A stretch of 64,000 bases of DNA. It comes from Methylovirgula sp963708155 (GTDB lineage Bacteria; Pseudomonadota; Alphaproteobacteria; Rhizobiales; Beijerinckiaceae). Location: positions 1,922,001 to 1,986,000 of the forward strand of contig OY970183.1 of NCBI GenBank assembly GCA_963708155.1. The letters run 5' to 3'. The notes under the pieces were generated by a model. That model saw only the letters and a list, made by a program, of their open reading frames with translations, did not search any database and was not told where the DNA came from. This document shows positions 26,454 through 36,306 of this stretch, in pieces (positions within the stretch are counted from its first letter, which is position 1; each line of letters begins with the position of its first letter). The position numbers were made by a program, and so were the translations under genes.

Positions 26454-27589
26454 TCTCCGAAACGGCGCTCGAGCAGGCCGTCGCCCGCAATGTTCTGACG
26501 CCGGCGCAGGCGGAAGAATTGCGCGCCCTGGCCCGTGCCGAGGCGGCCGCATACGTGCCAGCGCCGCCGCCTCCGCCGCCACCCATCCCGGTGCAGTCAG
26601 ATGCGAACGCGGTTGACGATGAAAAGCTGCGCCTCATCACCGGCTTCGCCGATATTTTCGTGACCATGGGCCTCGGCTTCTTCTTCGGCGCGGCTTATTA
26701 CCTGCTTGGGCTCTATGTCGGCAAGCCGGAGGTCTGGGCGCTCCTCGCCGTCTGCGCCTGGCTGCTCGCCGAATTCTTCACGCGCCACCACCGGATGGCG
26801 CTGCCGAGCATCGTCCTGCTCGGACTTTTCGCCAGCGCGATCTTCCGCGCCGTCGTCGATCTCAACCCCGCGGTGGTCAGCGGGCCGATGTTTGCGCCTT
26901 TCTACACGGGCGCGGCGCCGCGCGATTGGCCGCTCTATTGGTTGGGCGGCAGCGCCCCTGTTGTCATCGAAGCGGGCCTTGCGACGGCGCTCGCGACCGC
27001 AGCCTATTATTGGCGCTTCCGTGTGCCGATCACCATCGCCGCCGGCGTCGGTGCGCTGGTCGCGGCGATCCTCGCAGGGATCATTCTGGTTTTTCCGGAT
27101 CTCGATGTCCGCGTCTTCGATGCTGTCGGGCTCATCCTCGGGCTCGGAGTTCTTGCCCTCGCCATGCATTTCGATATGGCGGACCCGGCCCGGCAGACCC
27201 GCCGCGCCGACATCGCCTTCTGGCTGCATCTCCTCGCCGCGCCGCTGATCGTGCATTCGTTGATCAGCGCGATCGAGCACGGGCGCACGTTCGACAGCAC
27301 GTCCGCGATTGCCGTTCTCGGCATCTTTGTCGTCCTCGGGCTGGTTTCGCTGGTCATCGACCGGCGCGCGCTGCTTGCCTCGGGCCTTGCCTATGCCGGT
27401 GGCGCCTTCGGCGTGCTGATCCAGCAGACCGATCTTGCCGACAAGGCGGGTGCGGCGACATTGCTGCTGCTCGGCCTCTTCATCCTGCTGCTCAGCGCCG
27501 GCTGGCGGCCGCTGCGCGCCACATTGCTCAGCGCTTTGCCCATGGGCTTCACCCAACGCCTTCCCCATCCCCGCACGAAAATGTCATGA
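26450..27589 (+). CDS. Multi-pass membrane protein (DUF2157-like) between hslV and hslU
   Basis: 379 residues, overlapping hslV at its start and hslU at its end (both 4-bp ATGA overlaps). The N-terminal 60 residues are cytoplasmic, with an ALEQAVARNVLTPAQAEELR helix and a run of eight Pro (PAPPPPPPPIP). About ten hydrophobic segments follow (for example FVTMGLGFFFGAAYYLLGLY and LLLLGLFILLLSAGW). The pattern resembles DUF2157-type membrane proteins. No catalytic motif is seen. Coupling to hslVU suggests co-expression; a role in membrane-protein quality control would be guesswork. Confidence 0.8.
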   Translation: MISETALEQAVARNVLTPAQAEELRALARAEAAAYVPAPPPPPPPIPVQSDANAVDDEKLRLITGFADIFVTMGLGFFFGAAYYLLGLYVGKPEVWALLAVCAWLLAEFFTRHHRMALPSIVLLGLFASAIFRAVVDLNPAVVSGPMFAPFYTGAAPRDWPLYWLGGSAPVVIEAGLATALATAAYYWRFRVPITIAAGVGALVAAILAGIILVFPDLDVRVFDAVGLILGLGVLALAMHFDMADPARQTRRADIAFWLHLLAAPLIVHSLISAIEHGRTFDSTSAIAVLGIFVVLGLVSLVIDRRALLASGLAYAGGAFGVLIQQTDLADKAGAATLLLLGLFILLLSAGWRPLRATLLSALPMGFTQRLPHPRTKMS

Positions 27590-28893
27590 CCGATTTTTCT
27601 CCGCGCGAAATCGTCTCCGAACTCGACCGATTCATCGTCGGCCAGAAACAGGCCAAGCGCGCCGTCGCCATTGCGTTGCGCAACCGCTGGCGCCGCCTGC
27701 ATCTCGAGGGTGCGATGCGCGACGAGGTGATGCCGAAGAACATTCTCATGATCGGGCCGACCGGCTGCGGCAAGACGGAGATTTCGCGTCGCCTCGCCAA
27801 GCTCGCCAATGCGCCGTTTCTCAAGGTCGAGGCGACGAAATTCACCGAGGTCGGCTATGTCGGCCGCGATGTCGAGCAGATCATCCGCGATCTGCTGGAA
27901 ATCGCCATCGCCCAGGTGAAGCAGAACAAGCGCAAGGCTCTACAGGCGCGGGCGCACCTCGCGGCGGAGGAGCGGCTGCTCGATGCACTCGTCGGCGCCA
28001 ACGCCTCGCAGACGACGCGCGATGCCTTTCGCAAGAAATTGCGTAGCGGCGAACTGGCGGAGAAGGAAATCGAAATCGAACTGGCGCAGCCTTCGTCCGG
28101 CATGCCGATGTTCGAACTGCCCAATATGCCGGGCGCCTCGATCGGTGCGATCTCCATCGGCGATATTTTCGGCAAGGGGCTCGGCAAGCCGTCGAAGCCA
28201 CGCCGCCTTTTGGTCAAAGACGCCCTCGAGCCGCTCATTGCCGAGGAGAGCGACAAGCTCATGGATCAGGACCAGATCGTCCAAGAGGCGATCCACGAGG
28301 TCGAGAACAACGGCATCGTTTTCCTCGACGAGATCGACAAGATTTGCGCGCGCGAAGGCCGCGGCGGTGCGGATGTTTCCCGCGAAGGGGTCCAGCGTGA
28401 TTTGCTGCCGTTGATCGAAGGCACGACGGTCTCGACCAAGCATGGCGCCGTGAAGACAGATCACGTGCTGTTCATCGCCTCGGGCGCCTTCCATATCGCC
28501 AAGCCCTCGGACCTGCTGCCGGAACTTCAAGGCCGTCTGCCGATCCGTGTCGAGCTGTCGCCGCTCGACGAGGAGGATTTCCGCCGCATCCTGACCGAGA
28601 CCGAGGCAAGCCTCATCAAGCAATATCAGGCCTTGATGAAGACGGAGGGCGTCGATCTCGTCTTCACGCCGGATGGCGTCAACGCCATTGCCAAGATTGC
28701 CGTGCAGGTGAATTCCAGCGTCGAGAACATCGGCGCGCGGCGTTTGCAGACTGTGATGGAGCGCGTGCTTGACGAAGTGAGCTATTCGGCGCCGGACCGC
28801 TCCGGCGAGCTTGTCGAGGTCACGGGCGAATTCGTCGAAAAGAACATCGGCGATCTCGCCCGCAACAGCGACCTGAGCCGGTTCATCCTTTAA
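27586..28893 (+). CDS. hslU: ATP-dependent protease ATPase subunit HslU
   Basis: 435 residues from ATG 27586. AAA+ unfoldase: Walker A GPTGCGKTEISRRLAK, Walker B IVFLDEIDKICAR, the pore motif GYVGRD, sensor region FIASGAFHIAKPSDLLPELQ, and the C-terminal NSDLSRFIL tail that docks into HslV. The I-domain lies between about residues 110 and 220. It is translated with the preceding membrane-protein gene. Confidence 0.96.
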   Translation: MTDFSPREIVSELDRFIVGQKQAKRAVAIALRNRWRRLHLEGAMRDEVMPKNILMIGPTGCGKTEISRRLAKLANAPFLKVEATKFTEVGYVGRDVEQIIRDLLEIAIAQVKQNKRKALQARAHLAAEERLLDALVGANASQTTRDAFRKKLRSGELAEKEIEIELAQPSSGMPMFELPNMPGASIGAISIGDIFGKGLGKPSKPRRLLVKDALEPLIAEESDKLMDQDQIVQEAIHEVENNGIVFLDEIDKICAREGRGGADVSREGVQRDLLPLIEGTTVSTKHGAVKTDHVLFIASGAFHIAKPSDLLPELQGRLPIRVELSPLDEEDFRRILTETEASLIKQYQALMKTEGVDLVFTPDGVNAIAKIAVQVNSSVENIGARRLQTVMERVLDEVSYSAPDRSGELVEVTGEFVEKNIGDLARNSDLSRFIL

Positions 28894-29015
28894 AACGCGA
28901 ATTCGCTAATTCTTGCAGATTTCGTTTACTATCCGCGGCGGTAGAATCCGGCGTAGCTTGCCCTTGCGCCCCGGGCTCCGTAGCGTGCGGCTTTCCGTCG
29001 AGTTGATCGCCGCCC

Positions 29016-30599
29016 GTGGATAAGACTGTCGATAGCCGTGCTGCTTTGATCGGCGCCGGGCTTGCGCCCGGCGTGGTCGTTTTTACCGGTGTGGCGTTTG
29101 CGGGCATTCTGGCGATGTTTGCCGCCATCCTGCATCTGACCGGCGGCCAGTTCAGCTTCTCGTTGGACGATCCCTATATCCATCTCGCTCTAGCGCAGCG
29201 GATTCATGCCGGCCATTACGGGCTCAATCCCGGCGAGCCTTCGTCGCCTTCGTCGTCGATCCTCTATCCGTTCCTTCTCGCCGCGCTCATCGGTTGCGGG
29301 CAATGGGCGGCGCTGGCTCTGAACATCGCGGCGACGCTCGTGAGCATGGCGCTCTTCGCCGCCATCGGCATGGAAGCGGGCGTCGGTTTCGGCAAAGCGC
29401 CGGCCTGGCGTCTCGCGGCGATAGCCACCGCCCTGCTGCTTGGCCTCAATCTCCTCGGGCTGGCCTTCACCGGGCTGGAACATGCGCTTCACGTCGCCGA
29501 TACGCTCGCCTGCCTGCTTGGCGTGCTGCGTTTGTTGCGCGGCGGCCAATTAGCCTGGTGGCTGCCGCTCGTGCTCGTGCTCAATCCGCTGATCCGTTTC
29601 GAAGGGCTTTCGATCTGGGGCGCCGGGATTATCATCCTGTGGCTGGAGCAAAAACGCGCGGCCGCGCTCGCGACATTCGCGGTTGGGGCTTTGCTGGTTG
29701 GCGGATTTTGCGCCTATCTGCATCATCTGGGCCTTCCGCTTCTGCCGAGTTCTATTCTCGTCAAATCGCGCGACATGCGTTCGGCGGGAATGTTCGGGGC
29801 GATCCTCGCGCTCCTCAACACCTGCCTCTACAACCTGATCCAATATGGCGCGCCGCAATTATTGATCGGCTTCGTTCTGCTCATGGCGCGGGCGGGCCGC
29901 GACCGTTTCACGCGGCGTCTCGCGCTCTTTGCCGGCCTCCCGGCTGTGGCGCATCTTTTCGCCGGCGCCTTCGGCTGGCTGTCGCGCTACGAGATTTACG
30001 TTCTGGCGCTGGTTTTCAGCGCCGTCGCGGTACTCTATGCCGATCTGCTCCGGCGCTGGCTGACGGCCCGCTGGATCGGTTTTGCGGCGGGGCTCGCGGT
30101 TTGGTTCGGTTTGCAGGCGGCTTATGCCAAGACCAGCCTGCTGACGCCATATTCGGCGGAAGGCATCCATCTCGAGCAATATCAGATGCACCGTTTCGCC
30201 GTGGATTACTGGCGCGCGCCGGTCGCCGTCAATGATCTCGGCTGGGTTTCCTACGACAATCCGAATTACGTTCTCGACCTCTACGGCCTTGGCTCCGAGG
30301 CGGCGCGGCTCGGGCGCCTGCACGGCGGCCGCGATCCGTCCTGGATGGAGCGGCTCGTCCGTCGGCACGATGTCGATGTCGCGATGATTTTTCCGGACTG
30401 GTTTCGCGTTCTGCCAAACGGCTGGAGCGCGGTCGCGACCCTCACGCCCAACGTCGCCAACGGCGTCTTCGAGGCGGTGCTGCCGACGACGCCGGTGACG
30501 ATCTACGCGACATCGCCGCAAGCGGCGGCGAAAGTGAAAGCGGCGCTGGCGCGCTTCGCGCCAACCCTTCCGAGGGGAACGATCCTGACGATGAATTGA
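29016..30599 (+). CDS. GT-C-type polytopic glycosyltransferase-like membrane protein
   Basis: 527 residues from a GTG. About eleven membrane segments, with an extracytoplasmic loop near the N-terminus carrying the GT-C hallmark acidic motif (SLDDPYIHLALAQRI), followed by a large periplasmic C-terminal domain (from about residue 375). Such proteins transfer sugars from lipid-linked donors on the outer face of the inner membrane. No specific family name is certain. It is 14 bp ahead of the acyltransferase gene, which suggests joint envelope glycan modification. Confidence 0.7.
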   Translation: MDKTVDSRAALIGAGLAPGVVVFTGVAFAGILAMFAAILHLTGGQFSFSLDDPYIHLALAQRIHAGHYGLNPGEPSSPSSSILYPFLLAALIGCGQWAALALNIAATLVSMALFAAIGMEAGVGFGKAPAWRLAAIATALLLGLNLLGLAFTGLEHALHVADTLACLLGVLRLLRGGQLAWWLPLVLVLNPLIRFEGLSIWGAGIIILWLEQKRAAALATFAVGALLVGGFCAYLHHLGLPLLPSSILVKSRDMRSAGMFGAILALLNTCLYNLIQYGAPQLLIGFVLLMARAGRDRFTRRLALFAGLPAVAHLFAGAFGWLSRYEIYVLALVFSAVAVLYADLLRRWLTARWIGFAAGLAVWFGLQAAYAKTSLLTPYSAEGIHLEQYQMHRFAVDYWRAPVAVNDLGWVSYDNPNYVLDLYGLGSEAARLGRLHGGRDPSWMERLVRRHDVDVAMIFPDWFRVLPNGWSAVATLTPNVANGVFEAVLPTTPVTIYATSPQAAAKVKAALARFAPTLPRGTILTMN

Positions 30600-30613
30600 G
30601 GCGCCGCCATCGC

Positions 30614-31785
30614 ATGGGTCAGATTGCCTCCATCCAGATTTTGCGCGCGCTGGCGGCTCTCATGGTCGTCTTCAGCCATGTGCAGGCCGATTCATTCGAT
30701 ACGGCCAATCGCGCCGGCCAGCATTTCGCCGGGTTTCATATGCTGCCGCTCAACGCGGGCGTCGATCTTTTCTTCGTCATTTCCGGGTTCATCATGGTCT
30801 ATGCGTCGCGGCGGCTGTTTGGAACGCCGCGCGCTGGCGCGCAATTCATGGCGCGGCGGATCGCCCGCATCGTACCGCTCTACTGGCTGGCGACTTCGCT
30901 GGCGCTCATCCTCCTGGGTTACGAGGCGGCAAGGGGGAAGGGCGCTTTTCCGGGCGTTTGGGAGATTCTGGCGTCGTTCGGCTTCATCCCTTTCGCCCGG
31001 CCGCAGGATGGTCTCGTTCAGCCGGTCACCGGAGTCGGCTGGACTTTGAATTACGAAATGTTTTTCTATGCCGTCTTCGCGCTTTTCGTCGGCCTCGCGC
31101 GCACGCGCGCTGTTCCGGCTGTGGCGGCGGTCTCGCGTTAGCTGTCGCGGCCGGCGCGCTGTTGAAGCCGTCCGCCGTTGCGCTCGCCTATTGGAGCGAT
31201 CCGATCGTCCTCGAATTCGTGCTGGGGATGATCGTGGCCGTCGTCTTCGAGAGCGGAATACGGCTCAAGCCTTTCTGGTCGGGGAGCGTGATCGCCCTGG
31301 CGCTGATCTGTCTGACGCTCGATTTCGCCCATATGGCGCCTTTCGCGCCGCCGCCGGGTTACGACCCGCATGGTTTCATCCGGCTGTTTGCCGCGGGCGT
31401 CCCCATGGCGGCGCTGTTCGCCGCAATCGTCCTCGTCGAGCCGGAGATTCCTACCCGGGGACGGGTGGCCGCATTCCTGATCCTGCTCGGCGATGCCTCC
31501 TATGCGCTTTATCTTTTCCATCCTTTCGCGCTGGTGCTGACGCGCAAGGCTTACGTCGGTCTCGGCCTGGTGGCGAAAATCGGCGTCCTGCCGCTAATCT
31601 GCATCGAAATCCCCCTCGCTATCGCGCTGGCCTTGGCAATTCATTTCGCCTTCGAGAAGCCCGTATCCGACAATTTCCATGCGTGGCTGCGCCGTAAAAC
31701 CTCGCCGCAGGGCGACGAGGGCCAGCGCGACGGCCTCATGCGCCGCGGCGGGGCGAATAGGCGGCAAATCCCCCCTTTGCTTTAG
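30614..31785 (+). CDS. Acyltransferase family 3 membrane protein; one frame break
   Basis: Starts at ATG 30614. Acyltransferase-3 hallmarks: LRALAALMVVFSHVQAD with the catalytic His, DLFFVISGFIMVYASRR, and WTLNYEMFFYAVFALFVG. The frame changes near 31110-31135, after which the remaining membrane segments continue in a second frame (for example IVLEFVLGMIVAVVFESGI and YALYLFHPFALVLTRKAY). Corrected length is about 390 residues with roughly ten membrane helices. These enzymes O-acylate surface polysaccharides; the substrate is unknown. Confidence 0.85.
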
Positions 31786-31849
31786 CCCGCGCGGGGCGCT
31801 ATCACCGGCGCCTCGAAGAATGAAGCTGGCCTTTCGGACCCCAGAAAAC

Positions 31850-32884
31850 ATGGCAAATTTCCCTGAACGCGTCTTTTCCGGCGTGCAGCCGACCGGCAAT
31901 TTGCATCTCGGCAATTATCTCGGCGCGATCGTCAAATTCGTCGCGCTGCAAAACACGCATGATTGCATCTATTGCGTCGTCGATCTGCACGCGATCACCG
32001 TGCCGCAGGATCCGGCCGAGCTCAAAGCCAGCATCCGCAAGGTGACGGCCGCCTATCTCGCCGCCGGCATCGACGCCAAAAAGCATATCGTCTTCAACCA
32101 GAGCCAGGTGGCGGAACATTCCGAGCTTGCCTGGATATTGAATTGCGTTGCGCGGCTCGGCTGGCTGAACCGGATGACACAGTTCAAGGAGAAGGCCGGC
32201 AAGGACCGCGAGAATGTCTCGGTCGGTCTCTACGATTATCCGGTGCTGATGGCCGCCGATATTCACGCCTATCGGGCGACGCATGTGCCGGTTGGCGAGG
32301 ACCAGAAGCAGCATCTCGAACTTGCCCGTGACATCGCGCAGAAGTTCAATCTCGATTTCGCCGCCTCGATCGCCGAACATGGTTATGGCGATGCGTTCTT
32401 TCCCCTGCCTGAGCCGCTGATCCAGGGGCCAGCGACGCGGGTGATGAGCCTGCGCGATGGCACCAAGAAAATGTCGAAGTCGGACCCCTCCGATTATTCG
32501 CGCATCAATCTCGAGGATGATGCCGATACGATCGCGCAGAAAATCCGCAAGGCAAAGACTGATCCCGAGCCGCTGCCGAGCGAGATCGCGGGTCTTGGCG
32601 GCCGGCCCGAGCTCGACAACCTCCTTGGCATTTTCGCCGCGATGAACGGCGAGACGAAAGCGCAGGTACTGCAGACGTTCGGCGGCGCCAATTTCTCCAC
32701 CTTCAAGGCGGCGCTGGTCGATCTCCTCGTCGCCCGGCTCGCGCCGATCGGTGTGGAAATGTCGCGGCTTTCCAAGGAGGAGAGCTACATCGACTCCGTC
32801 CTCGCTGACGGGTCCGGCCGGGCGCGCTCCATCGCCGCCGAGACGGTCAAGGCCGTCAAAGACATCGTCGGCTTTGTGCGCTAG
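31850..32884 (+). CDS. trpS: Tryptophanyl-tRNA synthetase
   Basis: 344 residues from ATG 31850 (MANFPERVFSGVQPTG); an in-frame ATG at 31820 is possible but less likely. Class I synthetase with the HIGH-type motif NLHLGNYLGA, the tRNA/Trp pocket segment DLHAITVPQDP, a VGEDQKQHLEL block, and the KMSKS loop TKKMSKSDPSDY. It is a single full-length copy. Confidence 0.96.
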   Translation: MANFPERVFSGVQPTGNLHLGNYLGAIVKFVALQNTHDCIYCVVDLHAITVPQDPAELKASIRKVTAAYLAAGIDAKKHIVFNQSQVAEHSELAWILNCVARLGWLNRMTQFKEKAGKDRENVSVGLYDYPVLMAADIHAYRATHVPVGEDQKQHLELARDIAQKFNLDFAASIAEHGYGDAFFPLPEPLIQGPATRVMSLRDGTKKMSKSDPSDYSRINLEDDADTIAQKIRKAKTDPEPLPSEIAGLGGRPELDNLLGIFAAMNGETKAQVLQTFGGANFSTFKAALVDLLVARLAPIGVEMSRLSKEESYIDSVLADGSGRARSIAAETVKAVKDIVGFVR

Positions 32885-32919
32885 CATCGTGGCGGGGGTC
32901 GTCATGCAAGAGTTTTGGC

Positions 32920-33951
32920 TTGGCCGAGGATTCGCCCGCGACATTTGAGCCCCTGTTCAGGGCGCAATGGCCGGACGCCGATAGCAAGGGCGCGGCGCAG
33001 CGCGCCGACGACGCCACCGCGGCGGTGCTGCGCCTTGTGCAAAGCCGGTGGTTCTTTGCCCGGCTCATTGCCGCGAGCATTGTTCTTCATCTCGCGGCCG
33101 TTGCGGCTCTTGTGTGGCTGGAGCGCGCGCCGCCGCTCAAGCCCGATGCGGGGCAAGAAATCCCCGTCGATCTGGTCACCGCCCCGCCGGATGAAAAGCC
33201 TTCCGGCGCGCCGCACGGAAGGCCGGACGGGACCAAATCTGCGGCGCCCAAACCCGTCACCGCCTCTGCGCCCAAACCGGAGGCCGCAAAACCGGAGACG
33301 CCAAAGCCGCCGCCTCCGGCGTCCAAACCCGCGCCGCCGAAGCCAATACCGCCCAAGCCAGAACCGCCCAAGCCCGCGCCGCCCAAGCCAGAACCGCCCA
33401 AGGCAGAACCGCCCAAGGCAGAACCGCCTAAACCCGCAGTGGCCAAGCCGGCGGAAACGGCCAAGCCCGCGGCAGCCAAGCCGCCGCCGGTGGCGCAGCC
33501 CGTCGTGCCGAAGCCGAGTCCCCCGGTTCAGCCCCCGCCCACGCCGGCGCCTGCCGCCCGAACTGCGCCTCCGATGGCCCCTTCGGGGTCGCCGGAAGGG
33601 CGGCCCGAGGGCCTGATGCAGGACAATTCCCGCGTCGTCACCGTGCCGGAACCCTCCGCCGATGGCGACGAGATCGTGAGCTATCAAACGCTCGTTTTCG
33701 GCATGCTGGCGCTCAAAAAGGAGTTTCCCGCGGACGCCGAGCGGCGCGGCGTTTCCGGCACAGCGCGTGTCGCCTTCGAACTCAACGACGACGGCTCGGT
33801 GAAAAGCGAGAAGCTGCTGACTTCCAGCGGTGATGCGGCGCTCGACGTCGAGAGTCTGGCCGTGGTGCAGCGCGCCGCGCCATTCCCCAAGCCGCCGCCC
33901 GGCGCACAAAAATTCTTCGCCGTCGACATCATCTTCGGGACGTCAAAGTGA
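32920..33951 (+). CDS. TonB-like energy transducer with Pro-rich periplasmic spacer
   Basis: 343 residues from a TTG (an ATG at 32904 is out of frame). One membrane anchor, FFARLIAASIVLHLAAVAALVWL (residues about 46-68), then the IPVDLVTAPP segment, then about 130 residues of PPKPEPPKP-type repeats, which span the periplasm as an extended rod. The C-terminal 90 residues (GVSGTARVAFELNDDGSV and following) form a TonB C-terminal-like fold. It would pass proton-motive energy to outer-membrane receptors. exbB and exbD are not nearby. Confidence 0.75.
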   Translation: MAEDSPATFEPLFRAQWPDADSKGAAQRADDATAAVLRLVQSRWFFARLIAASIVLHLAAVAALVWLERAPPLKPDAGQEIPVDLVTAPPDEKPSGAPHGRPDGTKSAAPKPVTASAPKPEAAKPETPKPPPPASKPAPPKPIPPKPEPPKPAPPKPEPPKAEPPKAEPPKPAVAKPAETAKPAAAKPPPVAQPVVPKPSPPVQPPPTPAPAARTAPPMAPSGSPEGRPEGLMQDNSRVVTVPEPSADGDEIVSYQTLVFGMLALKKEFPADAERRGVSGTARVAFELNDDGSVKSEKLLTSSGDAALDVESLAVVQRAAPFPKPPPGAQKFFAVDIIFGTSK

Positions 33952-33963
33952 GGCCGTTGCGAA

Positions 33964-34800
33964 TTACCCGAAATCGAGTTCGCCCTGCGCCGGTGTCGCC
34001 ACGATATTCTCGATCGCCTGCGCCAGCAGGACGAGATCTGCCGGTCGTGAGAAGCGATGCTCGGCATCCTTCACCAAAGTGAGCGTGACCGGATCGCCGG
34101 CGAGATGTTCGACGAGCCGCGTCGCGTGAGTCCAGGGGACGTCGGCATCGTTCATCCCTTGCAGGATATGGACGGGGCAATGGGTGCGGATTGTCCCCTC
34201 GAGGATCAGATGTTTGCGTCCTTCCTCGATCAAGGCGCGGGTGATCGGATAGGGCTCCGAATAGACTGAGGGCAGAAGGCAGCGCCCTTTCTTCTCGATC
34301 TCCCGGCGCTGGCTGGGCTTGAGCGCGTCCCAGATCAGCCGCTCGGTCATGTCGGCGGCGGGCGCGATAAGGACGAGACCGGCGAGCCGCGCTGATTCAC
34401 CGCTTTGGGCCAGCGCCTCGGCGCAAAGGAGCGCCAGCCAGCCGCCCATCGACGAGCCGACGAGGATTTGCGCGCCGCGGCTTTCTTGCCGGATCACGGC
34501 CAGTGATTCCTCCAGCCACGCGCCAATGGTGCCGTCCTCGAACCGGCCTTCGGATTCGCCGTGGCCGGAATAGTCGAAGCGCAGAAAGGCGCGGCCGGTC
34601 CGCGCCGCGTGCGCGTCGAGAAAGCTCGCCTTGGTTGCGCGCATGTCGGACATGAAGCCGCCGAGCCAGACGAGGCCGGGCAGGGCGGAATGGGCCGCAC
34701 CGCGCCTCAGGAAGGCGATGCGCCGCGTGGCGGGGGGTACGCCGACGTCAAGGAATTGTGGACGAAGCTCCGCCGGGCCGGTCGTTAATTGGCTGTGCAT
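33964..34800 (-). CDS. Alpha/beta hydrolase
   Basis: 278 residues. The nucleophile elbow is VGSSMGGWLALL (Ser), the oxyanion region is GLVWLGGFMSDMRATK, the fold strand is FLRFDYSGHGES, the acid region is LQGMNDADVPW and the catalytic His is in KDAEHRFSRPADL. A cytoplasmic serine hydrolase of the esterase/peptidase type; the substrate cannot be told. Its 3' end converges with the TonB-like gene. Confidence 0.85.
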   Translation of the reverse strand: MHSQLTTGPAELRPQFLDVGVPPATRRIAFLRRGAAHSALPGLVWLGGFMSDMRATKASFLDAHAARTGRAFLRFDYSGHGESEGRFEDGTIGAWLEESLAVIRQESRGAQILVGSSMGGWLALLCAEALAQSGESARLAGLVLIAPAADMTERLIWDALKPSQRREIEKKGRCLLPSVYSEPYPITRALIEEGRKHLILEGTIRTHCPVHILQGMNDADVPWTHATRLVEHLAGDPVTLTLVKDAEHRFSRPADLVLLAQAIENIVATPAQGELDFG

Positions 34801-34879
34801 CGCCGCGCCTTTATCCTTTCCTCATGAACGTCCTTAGCTCTAGAGCAAAATTGGGGTGGCTTTCGCAAGAGCGGGGACG

Positions 34880-36103
34880 ATGTCCGGGATGACATGGCAG
34901 AGCCTGAGCGCCGCCGTCTGGTCGCAGCGCGGCCCGCATCCGCTGGCCGGCCGGACCATCCTGCAGATCGTTCCCGTGCTCGGCGCCGACGGGACCGAGC
35001 AGATCATCGAGATCGCCGAGGCGCTCGCCAGCGTGGGGGCTCGGCCTCTCGTTGCCAGCGCCGGCGGCCGCCTCGTTCCCGAATTGCAGGCCAAGGGCGG
35101 TGTCTGGCTGCCGTTTCCGGCGCAGACCAAAAATCCGCTGGCGATGGCGCTTAACAAGCGAAAACTTGCCCATCTCATTTGGCGGGAGCGCGTGACGCTG
35201 GTTCACGCCCGTTCCCGCGCGCCGGCCTGGGTCGCCTATGGCGCGACGCGGCGGCCGCGCGTCGCCTTCGTGACCACCTATCACGCCGGCTATTCGGGCG
35301 GCGGCGTGTTCAAGCTGAACTACAATGCGGTGATGGCGAAGGGCGACATCATCATCGCCAATTCGGCCTTCACGGCGCAGCATGTCGCAAGCCTCTATCC
35401 CGCCGTGTCGGGGCGCGTGCGTGTCGTTGCGCGGGGCATCGATTTCCGTGTTTTTGCCCCGCAGGAGGTCGATCCGGCCCGCGTGCTCGCCCTGCGCAAC
35501 GCCTGGAACGTCGCAAGCGACGAGCGGATCGTCCTGCTGCCGGGCCGGCTTGTCGCCCGCAAAGGGCATAAGGCGCTGATCGAGGCGGCGCGGTTGCTGA
35601 CCTCGGCAGGGCTGCGCGGGGTCAAGTTCATCCTCGCCGGGGATGAGCAGGGCCGGGGCGCCTATGTTCGGGAGCTCGATGCGGCCATCGCCAAGGCCGG
35701 CCTGGAGCGCATCGTCCGGCGCACCGGCCATTGCTCCGATATGCCGGCCGCCCTGCTCGCCGCGACCGTCGCCGTCGTTCCGGCGACAGAGCCGGAAACG
35801 TTCAGCCGGGTGACGGCCGAGGCGCAGGCGATGGGCACGCCGGTCGTCGCCTCCGATCTCGGCGGCTTGGCGGAAATTGTCGTCGCCCCGCCACAGGTCG
35901 GCATTGCCGAGCGCACCGGCTGGCGCGTGCCGCCGGGCGATGCCCGCGCCCTGGCGGCGGCCGTCTATGACGTTCTGATGCTGGGTGCGAGCGCGCGGGA
36001 GGCCATGTCTTTGCGCGCCCGCACGCAGGTTCTCGGCCGTTATTCGGTGGCGCGGATGCAGGCCGAGACGCTGGCTGCCTATGCGGAACTGATCGGCCGC
36101 TGA
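34880..36103 (+). CDS. GT4-family glycosyltransferase
   Basis: About 407 residues from ATG 34880 (ATG 34889 also possible). GT-B fold: the N-terminal IVPVLGADGTEQIIEIAEAL, the inter-domain strand IANSAFTAQHVASLYP, and the C-terminal donor-binding signature LLPGRLVARKGHKALIEAA with the E-x7-E motif PATEPETFSRVTAEAQAMG. It transfers a sugar from a nucleotide donor, probably in lipopolysaccharide or exopolysaccharide synthesis. Divergent from the hydrolase gene. Confidence 0.88.
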   Translation: MSGMTWQSLSAAVWSQRGPHPLAGRTILQIVPVLGADGTEQIIEIAEALASVGARPLVASAGGRLVPELQAKGGVWLPFPAQTKNPLAMALNKRKLAHLIWRERVTLVHARSRAPAWVAYGATRRPRVAFVTTYHAGYSGGGVFKLNYNAVMAKGDIIIANSAFTAQHVASLYPAVSGRVRVVARGIDFRVFAPQEVDPARVLALRNAWNVASDERIVLLPGRLVARKGHKALIEAARLLTSAGLRGVKFILAGDEQGRGAYVRELDAAIAKAGLERIVRRTGHCSDMPAALLAATVAVVPATEPETFSRVTAEAQAMGTPVVASDLGGLAEIVVAPPQVGIAERTGWRVPPGDARALAAAVYDVLMLGASAREAMSLRARTQVLGRYSVARMQAETLAAYAELIGR

Positions 36104-36306
36104 CGCTCGGGCTATAAGGCCCGGGCCGTGGCGGGGAAGCCGCGGCGCAAGTCTTTTGTCCGCAATATGCGAAGCCGCATTGACTTCGCTGCCCAATGCG
36201 CCGATTTCTAGTGTGGGCCCGGTACGTTTGTGACGCTGGTGAGCTGCTTTGCGCGGTTCCCGCCGCAAGCGCCGGGTTCGATTATTAGCAAAAGGAGATT
36301 GAGCCC

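Noticed and set aside
32902..33909. Minus-strand Gly/Arg-rich frame opposite the TonB-like gene
   Set aside because: It is the complement of the PPKPEPP repeats; low complexity mirrors the codons of the real gene.
36104..36290. A promoter for infC around TTGACT near 36179
   Set aside because: The hexamer resembles a -35 box, but no -10-like sequence lies 16-18 bp downstream, so I could not support it.
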